39,187 nt of DNA, from NCBI GenBank assembly GCA_947477565.1, contig CANJUR010000043.1:1-39187 (forward strand). The letters are read 5' to 3'. Position numbers and translations under genes: made by a program. Under the pieces are notes generated by a model that was not told the origin of the DNA, did no database searches, and saw only the letters and a program-made list of their open reading frames with translations. The DNA is from Deltaproteobacteria bacterium (lineage in GTDB: Bacteria > Myxococcota_A > Polyangia > Polyangiales > Ga0077539). Of the stretch, positions 33,946 through 39,187 are shown in pieces. How positions within the stretch are numbered: the stretch's first letter is position 1; the number at the start of each line of letters is the position of its first letter.

Positions 33946-36111
33946 CTAGTGCACGAGCCCGAGGCGTCGGCGGAAGAACCACACCCCCGCGATCACCGCT
34001 GCCAACAAGACCACCAGAACCACCGTGCGTACGGAGTGATCCTCGTCGTCGGGGTGCGCCGGGAGCATGTCCTTGCGGTCGAGCACCGACCCCGCGGGGA
34101 GGTCGGGGACAAACGCGAACAGCCGCGCGATGGGACGCGTGATGGTCATACGGACGTTGACCGCCCACCCGCTGGCCTCGAAGAGCAGCGCCATGTCGCG
34201 GCTGCGCAACTTCATCCACCCGAGCAGCGCGGAGATGCCCAGCACCACCAGCACCACGCCCAGGATCGCCAGCCAGCCCTTCAAGCTGCTGATGACGCCG
34301 AAGAGGCCCGCGAGCACTGCGCCGATGCCCGCCAGCGCCATGCCTCCACCCAGGATGAGCGAGTTGGGGTTGAGCGGCTCGGACGCCGGCGCGGCGGGCG
34401 GGGGCGGCGGGGGCGCGGTCATCTGCGCGGCGCCAGCATCGACCCGGGCCTGCGCGCCCGCGACGCCCGCTTCGGCGCGCGCGGTCATCGCGGACTCCTG
34501 CGAGCTTCGGGCGCTGGCGACGTACTGCTCGATCTTCGAGGAGATCATCGCGGCGACCCGACGAAACGGCGCGAAAGTGGCCTGCTTGACGGAGATGGGG
34601 TTGTCCACGATCTCGGTCACGACGGCGTCGAACTGCTTGCCGTCGAGGTCGATGAAGAGCCCGCGCTTGCCCACGCGCAGACGCCCCGACTCGCCGCCGG
34701 TGACCGGCGCCATGAGTTGCGCGACGACCGCGCCGCCCTCCTTCTCGAGCACCTCGACGTACACGAGGTAGATGTTGCTCAGCGCGGCGACGGCCTTGTG
34801 CGCGCCGCGGTCGGCGACCTTCAGGCAGAAGTCCAGGCGGCGGCCGTCGATGACCAGCGAGCCGGCCTCCACCAGCGCAGTCGCCCTGGGGAGGTAGACC
34901 GCGGAGAAGTTTACGAAGTTGTTCACCAGCTCGACGAGCCAGCGAACGAAGAGCAGCAGCTTCTCCAGGTCGTCGAGCTGCGCGATCTCCGCAGACGCCG
35001 CGAGGTCGAGGGCGATGTACTCCTCCACCTTCGCGCGGAGCCCGCTCGCCAGGTGCGCCTTCACCGTGTCGTCGCCGAGCTTCTCGAAGGGCTCCGCGGG
35101 GCGCGCTCCGTCCCATGCCGCAAATCCATCGAAAGTGCCCTTCACCGTGCGCCAGTCGGCGCGGGTGAGGGAAGCCACATCACCGCCGAGCGCCCGGCGG
35201 ATCACCGTGTCGCGCAGCGCCTCGAAGCGATCGCGGTAGAGATCGTTGATGGCGCCGTTGAGGGCGAGCGCGCCGTCCGCCACCGGGGCGGCGAGGGGGG
35301 CGCCCTGGAGAAATTGTTCGAGCTCCCCCGAGGCCTTGAGCCGGAGCGCACGGAGGTCGTCAGACGTGAGCCGCAGACTCTCCGGCGAGGGGTTCTCCTG
35401 GCGCAGGAGTTCGCAGTGGAGGAAGTACGCCTCCAGCTTCGGGTCGAGCTCGCGCACCAGCGCATGCGCGGCCCCGGTGTCGTCGCCCCAGGGCTTCGCA
35501 GTGGCGGCCTGCGCGCGCCAGTCCAGCCAGGCCTGGCCCTGCGCGAAGAAGCGCCCCAGATGATCGCCGTCCACGCCCATCGAACCGCCGCGGTCGCCGG
35601 TGCCCCCGAGCACCGCGACGATGTCCGTCAGCAGCGCCTTCGCGCCCTCGTCGGGAACCACCTCGGGCGGCACAACACCGTCCCCGTTGGCCAGCAGCTT
35701 CAACGATGCAGCCTGAAACGCCCGCACATCCGCGAGCGCAATGGTCTTCGCATCGGGGAGCTTCTGTTCACGGTTGATGCGCTCCGCGGCGGCGCGCAGG
35801 TCGGCGCCCGCGCCCTTCGTGTCCAGCGCCGCGACGGCGATCGCCTCGACGGGTTTGCGCAGCACGTCCCTCTGGGCGAGGCGTGCGAAGAGCCAGTCGC
35901 GGGCGTCGATGAGTTGCGAAACGCGCACCCGCCCGGTGGTCGCCGGGTCGATGTAACGGAGAAACGCCTCGTCGCAATGGAGGTCGTGAAGCGGCGCGCT
36001 CGTCGCTGCCCAGCGGGCCGGATCGAGCTCGTCGATGCGCGCAAGGTCGGCTTCGTCGCTGACCATGAATTGGTGAATTCCACCGAAGTTTCTGAATCGC
36101 ATCTCGGTCAT
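33946..36111 (-). CDS. 721-aa membrane-anchored protein of unknown function, EF-hand-like segment
   Basis: Start ATG 36111 has GGAG 8 nt upstream; the frame is open further left but without coding features. The protein begins RFRNFGGIHQFMVSDEADLA. Residues 55-66 (DPATTGRVRVSQ) look like a degenerate EF-hand loop. A long soluble part follows, with the block NFVNFSAVYLPRATALVEAG and LRVGKRGLFIDLDGKQFDAVVTEIVDNPISVKQA around residues 400-520. A Pro-rich linker (seven Pro in a row) leads to membrane helices at about 575-625 (ILGGGMALAGIGAVLAGLFG, WLAILGVVLVVLGISALLGW) and a last helix at the C-terminus (VVLVVLLAAVIAGVWFF). I recall similar conserved proteins of unknown role in other phyla, but can name no family. 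Confidence 0.82.
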   Translation of the reverse strand: MTEMRFRNFGGIHQFMVSDEADLARIDELDPARWAATSAPLHDLHCDEAFLRYIDPATTGRVRVSQLIDARDWLFARLAQRDVLRKPVEAIAVAALDTKGAGADLRAAAERINREQKLPDAKTIALADVRAFQAASLKLLANGDGVVPPEVVPDEGAKALLTDIVAVLGGTGDRGGSMGVDGDHLGRFFAQGQAWLDWRAQAATAKPWGDDTGAAHALVRELDPKLEAYFLHCELLRQENPSPESLRLTSDDLRALRLKASGELEQFLQGAPLAAPVADGALALNGAINDLYRDRFEALRDTVIRRALGGDVASLTRADWRTVKGTFDGFAAWDGARPAEPFEKLGDDTVKAHLASGLRAKVEEYIALDLAASAEIAQLDDLEKLLLFVRWLVELVNNFVNFSAVYLPRATALVEAGSLVIDGRRLDFCLKVADRGAHKAVAALSNIYLVYVEVLEKEGGAVVAQLMAPVTGGESGRLRVGKRGLFIDLDGKQFDAVVTEIVDNPISVKQATFAPFRRVAAMISSKIEQYVASARSSQESAMTARAEAGVAGAQARVDAGAAQMTAPPPPPPAAPASEPLNPNSLILGGGMALAGIGAVLAGLFGVISSLKGWLAILGVVLVVLGISALLGWMKLRSRDMALLFEASGWAVNVRMTITRPIARLFAFVPDLPAGSVLDRKDMLPAHPDDEDHSVRTVVLVVLLAAVIAGVWFFRRRLGLVH

Positions 36112-36220
36112 TGGAGTCTCCAAAGAAGTGCTGGTCCGATTAGGGGAGAACGGACGGTCTGGCTCTGGTCGGTGATGGCCGCGCGGTCGTACTCCGAACT
36201 CCAGACCCCTCAGGCTCGCG

Positions 36221-36250
36221 TTGCGCCGTCCGGAGGCCAGCGTGTACCGT
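36221..36250 (+). promoter_or_regulatory. candidate pyrC promoter, TTGCGC-N18-TACCGT
   Basis: TTGCGC at 36221-36226, TACCGT at 36245-36250, 18-bp spacing. The -10 box ends 7 nt before GTG 36258. It overlaps the other in-frame GTG (36249), which is therefore an unlikely start. Confidence 0.4.
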
Positions 36251-36257
36251 GCCCGGC

Positions 36258-37565
36258 GTGACAAGGACAGTGCTGCGCGGTGGCCGGGTGATCGATCCGT
36301 CAACAGGCCGCGATGAGGTGGCCGACGTCATCATCGAGGGTGAAATCATCGTGACCGTAGGTCCGATGGCAGCCGCGGGGGTGAAGGACGACGAGCGCGA
36401 TACGGTGATCATCGACTGCGTCGGGCGCTGGGTGACGCCGGGCTTCGTCGACCTGCACACGCACCTCCGTGAGCCGGGGCTCGAGTACAAGGAAGACATC
36501 GCGTCGGGCACGCGGGCGGCTGCAGCAGGCGGGTTCACCACCGTGTGCGCGATGCCCAACACGAAGCCCGTCAACGACAACCGGGCGATCACCGAGATGA
36601 TGGTCGCGAAGGGGCGCTCGCACGGGCTCGTCAACGTGCACCCCATCGGGGCGATTACCCGCGGGCTCGCGGGCAAAGAACTCGCGGAGATGGCCGACCT
36701 GCGCGCCGCCGGTTGCGTGGCCGTCAGCGACGACGGGCGATGCGTCTCCGACGCCGGGGTGATGCGCCGCGCGCTCGAGTACGCCCGCACCTTCGGACTC
36801 GTGGTGGTGCAGCACGCCGAAGACCACGGGCTCACCGCCGGCGCGCAGATGCACGAAGGGAGGGTGTCCACCCGCCTCGGACTCAAGGGATGGCCCCGCG
36901 TCGCGGAAGATCACATCGTGGCGCGAGACATCATGCTCGCGCAGACGACGGGCGCGAGCTACCACGTCGCGCACGCCAGCACGGCGGGCAGCGCAGCGCT
37001 GGTGCGCGAGGCGAAGTCCCGCGGGATGGCCGTGACGGCGGAGGTCACGCCGCACCACCTGACGCTCACCGACGAGGCCGTGCTCGGGTACAACACCGCG
37101 TGCAAGGTCAACCCCCCGCTGCGAGAGCAGTCGGACGTGGATGCGATGATCGACGCGCTCGCGGAGGGCACCATCGACTGCGTGGCGACGGATCACGCGC
37201 CGCACGCCGAGCGCGAGAAGGACTGCGAGTTTGCCGAGGCGCCGCCCGGGATGCTGGGCCTCGAGACGTGCCTGCCGCTGCTGCTCGGGCTCGTGCAGAA
37301 GAGACGCATCACCGCCAATCGGGTGATCGAGTCGCTCACGACGTCGCCGGCAAAGGTGTTCGGGCTGCGCGTTCCGTCGATGCGGGAAGGATCGCGCGCG
37401 GACGTCGTGGTCATCGACCCGGAGTGCGTCTGGACCGTCACCGCGAAGCGCATGCAATCGAAGTCGAAGAACTCCCCCTTCGAAGGCTGGTCCGTGACCG
37501 GCCGGGTGGAGCGCACCTTCGTGGCGGGGCGCGAGGTCTATCGCCACGCGGGCGAAGGGGTATAG
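36258..37565 (+). CDS. pyrC: dihydroorotase (class I)
   Basis: A 435-residue amidohydrolase that cyclises carbamoyl-aspartate in pyrimidine synthesis. Seen: FVDLHTHLREPGLEYKED (HxH zinc motif and substrate Arg), VCAMPNTKPVND (substrate Asn), VVVQHAEDHGLT (zinc His), YHVAHAST (zinc His), VTPHHLTL, KVNPPLRE and CVATDHAPHAEREK with the catalytic Asp. Length and LREPG fit class I enzymes. GTG 36258 is preferred to GTG 36249 because of the -10 box. No aspartate carbamoyltransferase gene is visible next to it. A 93-aa gene follows after 11 bp. Confidence 0.96.
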   Translation: MTRTVLRGGRVIDPSTGRDEVADVIIEGEIIVTVGPMAAAGVKDDERDTVIIDCVGRWVTPGFVDLHTHLREPGLEYKEDIASGTRAAAAGGFTTVCAMPNTKPVNDNRAITEMMVAKGRSHGLVNVHPIGAITRGLAGKELAEMADLRAAGCVAVSDDGRCVSDAGVMRRALEYARTFGLVVVQHAEDHGLTAGAQMHEGRVSTRLGLKGWPRVAEDHIVARDIMLAQTTGASYHVAHASTAGSAALVREAKSRGMAVTAEVTPHHLTLTDEAVLGYNTACKVNPPLREQSDVDAMIDALAEGTIDCVATDHAPHAEREKDCEFAEAPPGMLGLETCLPLLLGLVQKRRITANRVIESLTTSPAKVFGLRVPSMREGSRADVVVIDPECVWTVTAKRMQSKSKNSPFEGWSVTGRVERTFVAGREVYRHAGEGV

Positions 37566-37576
37566 AAAGCGCAACG

Positions 37577-37858
37577 ATGCATGCGGTGGTTCCGAGCTCT
37601 GGGGTGCGGTACGAGCTGACGTTGGTCGAGGGCGCGGCGACGGAGGCGAGCTACGACGCCGTGGTGTTTACCTGCGGGGTGACCGGCCGCGGCAGGGTGT
37701 GCATCCGTCGCGATGGGGCCTCCCTCGTGGGCGTCGCGGAGGGCATCGACGAGGGACACCTCGGGCAACTGCTCGCAATCGCCAAGACCATCGGCAAGCG
37801 GGAAGACGCCCCGTGGCCGCGTCGCATCAACCGATGGCGCTCGCCCGGCGTTCGCTGA
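37577..37858 (+). CDS. 93-aa protein of unknown function
   Basis: ATG 37577 opens MHAVVPSSGVRYELTLVEGA, a small soluble beta-rich protein with VVFTCGVTGRGRVCIRRDG and a C-terminal helix (GHLGQLLAIAKTIGKRED). It follows pyrC by 11 bp and overlaps the next gene by 25 nt, so all three probably share one mRNA. The frame continues upstream antisense-free through pyrC, but codon quality and the start point to 37577. Not recognised. Confidence 0.7.
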   Translation: MHAVVPSSGVRYELTLVEGAATEASYDAVVFTCGVTGRGRVCIRRDGASLVGVAEGIDEGHLGQLLAIAKTIGKREDAPWPRRINRWRSPGVR

Positions 37859-38982
37859 CCGTTCTCGGCCTCGCAGCGCTCGCGGTTCCGGCCGCGGCGC
37901 GGGCGCAGTCGGACGCCGATCCGGAGGTGTCGCTGGTCACCATGGGGCCGGGCGAAGATGTGTTCTCCCGCTTCGGCCACGCGACGCTCTGCGTGCGCGA
38001 CTCGCTCACCCCGCAGGGCCGTTGCTACAACTACGGAACCGCCTATTTCACGACCTTCCCTGGGCTCCTCTGGTCGGTGCTGCGGGGCACCGCGCGCTTC
38101 TGGGTGTCCGTCGCCGACGAGCCGCAGATGATCGCCCAGTACGCCCGCGTGGAAGACCGCACGGTATGGCGTCAGGTGCTGCCGTACCCTGCCTCCGCGC
38201 GCCGTCGGCTCGTCGCCCGCCTCGCCCTCGACGCCCTCCCCGAGCACCGTTTTTACGTCTATCACCACTACCGGGACAACTGCACCACGCGGCTCCGCGA
38301 CCACCTCGATGTCGTCAGCGAGGGTTCCCTCTCGGCGGTTCGCTCGCAGGTCACCGCGCGCACCTGGCGCGAGCGCACCCTCGAGGGCCTCGCCAGCGAC
38401 GTGCGCCTGCTCGCGCTCGCCGAACTACTCCTCGGCCGCCCCCTCGACGCCCCCATGAACCGCTGGGAAGAGATGTTTCTCCCCGCCGTACTGCGCGAGG
38501 AGGTGCAGCGGGCGACGGGCGTGGCGCCGGTGGTCGTATCGACGCGCGCGCACCCGCTGCCCAACGGCGAGCCCGGGCGCGGCCTCGGGGCGCTGGGGGG
38601 CCTCAGCGCGGCGCTGGCTGTGCTCGGGCTCGGCGCGGGACAGCGGCGCTCGCGGGCGTTTGCGCTGGCCTGTCGCGCGCTGCTGGTGACCTCCCTGACG
38701 GCCCTCGGGGTGGTCGTGTGGGGCATGGCTGCGGCGTCCACGCTGCCGGAGCTTCAGTCCAACGCGGTGGTTCTCGTGTTTGCCCCGACGGACCTCGCTC
38801 TTGCGTGGTCGTCCACCTGGGCGCGCTACGCCCGCGTCCGCCTGGTGGGCCTCGTTCTCGTGCTCGCAGCGTGGATGGTCGGGTCGCTCACGCAGGTCGC
38901 CGTCGGGCTTCTCGCCGTGGGTGTGCTGCTGGCGATCGGGGCCTTCGCGCAGCCCAAAGAGTCCATTCCGCCCAGTTGGTGA
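37834..38982 (+). CDS. DUF4105 / Lnb N-terminal-type periplasmic domain protein with membrane tail
   Basis: A 382-residue protein. Signal peptide MALARRSLTVLGLAALAVPA, cleavage near ARAQ. Residues about 30-170 match the Lnb_N family: VFSRFGHATLCVRD, CYNYGTAYFTTFPGLLWSVL, YARVEDRTVWRQVLPYP, PEHRFYVYHHYRDNCTTRLRDHLD. The conserved His (FGHA) and Cys (DNCTTR) are present, compatible with a papain-like/Lnb-type active site. Four hydrophobic helices follow (LGGLSAALAVLGLG, LLVTSLTALGVVVWGMAAAS, LVGLVLVLAAWMVGSLTQ, VAVGLLAVGVLLAIGAFA). In Lit/Lnb proteins such domains act in lipoprotein N-acyl transfer in the membrane, but DUF4105 itself is not characterised that far; that link is inference. ATG 37834 preferred. 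Confidence 0.87.
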   Translation: MALARRSLTVLGLAALAVPAAARAQSDADPEVSLVTMGPGEDVFSRFGHATLCVRDSLTPQGRCYNYGTAYFTTFPGLLWSVLRGTARFWVSVADEPQMIAQYARVEDRTVWRQVLPYPASARRRLVARLALDALPEHRFYVYHHYRDNCTTRLRDHLDVVSEGSLSAVRSQVTARTWRERTLEGLASDVRLLALAELLLGRPLDAPMNRWEEMFLPAVLREEVQRATGVAPVVVSTRAHPLPNGEPGRGLGALGGLSAALAVLGLGAGQRRSRAFALACRALLVTSLTALGVVVWGMAAASTLPELQSNAVVLVFAPTDLALAWSSTWARYARVRLVGLVLVLAAWMVGSLTQVAVGLLAVGVLLAIGAFAQPKESIPPSW

Positions 38983-39126
38983 TGGCGACGCCGGGTTGAT
39001 GATCCCCCGCTCTCCCTCCTGGGAGCCCACGTTTCGCGGGGATCTGTTGGATGTCTGTGATTTTCCCGCTGGGGGTGCAACCCGCTGGAGAGCTTTCGGG
39101 GTCTGGACGTTTGAGGCCATCCTGGT

Positions 39127-39187
39127 CCGCGGGCTGAAGCCCGCGGCACCGTCGCCAAAGCCCGTCTTCGACGGGCTGCACGCCGCG
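39127..39187. repeat. interspersed double-palindrome repeat at the right window edge
   Basis: Two stem-loops in tandem: CCGCGGGCT-GA-AGCCCGCGG (39127-39146) and AGCCCGTC-TTC-GACGGGCT (39159-39177), followed by GCACGCCG. 39144-39185 matches 17261-17302 with two differences. The element probably continues beyond the window. No gene was found in 38983-39187. It looks like a REP-type intergenic element. Confidence 0.85.

Noticed and set aside
33949..36261. 770-codon open frame on the plus strand
   Set aside because: Exact shadow of the 721-aa minus-strand gene; composition is Arg/His/Glu-rich without hydrophobic periodicity.

Overview
The window is G+C-rich bacterial chromosome, most likely from a member of the Myxococcota (Polyangia-like). 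This is inferred from the family mix: a long Cys-rich 'NCGxCG' repeat lipoprotein, several small Cys-rich lipoproteins, a delta-60 repeat lipoprotein, an FHA-GAF-PP2C phosphatase in a partner-switching cluster, and many start codons that follow a TANNNT box directly. No rRNA, tRNA, CRISPR array or intact transposon was seen.

Layout. (1) 1-4925, minus strand: a tightly packed cassette of FkbH-like HAD/GNAT protein, acyl carrier protein, SGNH-type protein, MBOAT O-acyltransferase and the first 15 codons of a further gene. This looks like a route that loads a small acyl group (by family precedent, glyceryl) on an ACP and moves it to an exported acceptor. (2) 5046-9759: acetyl-CoA synthetase, a delta-60 repeat lipoprotein and a receiver-HPt phosphorelay protein. 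(3) 9760-13213, minus strand: hisB-hisH-hisA-hisF plus a tail-anchored unknown, coupled by 4-nt overlaps or a 1-nt gap. (4) 13314-17016: a membrane protein and a Cys-rich lipoprotein, then an anti-sigma kinase / STAS antagonist / FHA-GAF-PP2C module with no sigma factor beside it. (5) 17496-20841: envelope proteins of unknown role and an RlmI-like methyltransferase. (6) 20842-22476: a gene-poor stretch that holds two overlapping membrane microprotein genes (47 and 63 aa) and a 95-aa unknown. (7) 22490-25206: a lipoprotein gene and an outer-membrane barrel candidate, each preceded by one copy of an 89-bp AT-rich palindromic direct repeat. (8) 25213-29524: a Cys-rich lipoprotein, a MntA-HepT (type VII) toxin-antitoxin pair and a 923-aa Cys-rich/Gly-rich surface lipoprotein with a recent internal 258-bp duplication. 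(9) 29546-32829: a membrane metallophosphoesterase divergent from a 686-aa protein with a PD-(D/E)XK nuclease domain and an unassigned C-terminal domain. (10) 32858-39187: a small basic protein, a decayed mscS pseudogene, a 721-aa membrane-anchored unknown, dihydroorotase, a 93-aa unknown, a DUF4105/Lnb_N membrane protein, and an interspersed palindromic repeat at the right end that has a partial copy near 17.3 kb.

The most interesting signals are the paired AT-rich palindromes with a compensatory base-pair change, the FkbH-ACP-SGNH-MBOAT cassette, the nuclease fusion, the two-gene microprotein operon and the mscS pseudogene. All functions are read from sequence motifs by eye; no database search was possible.
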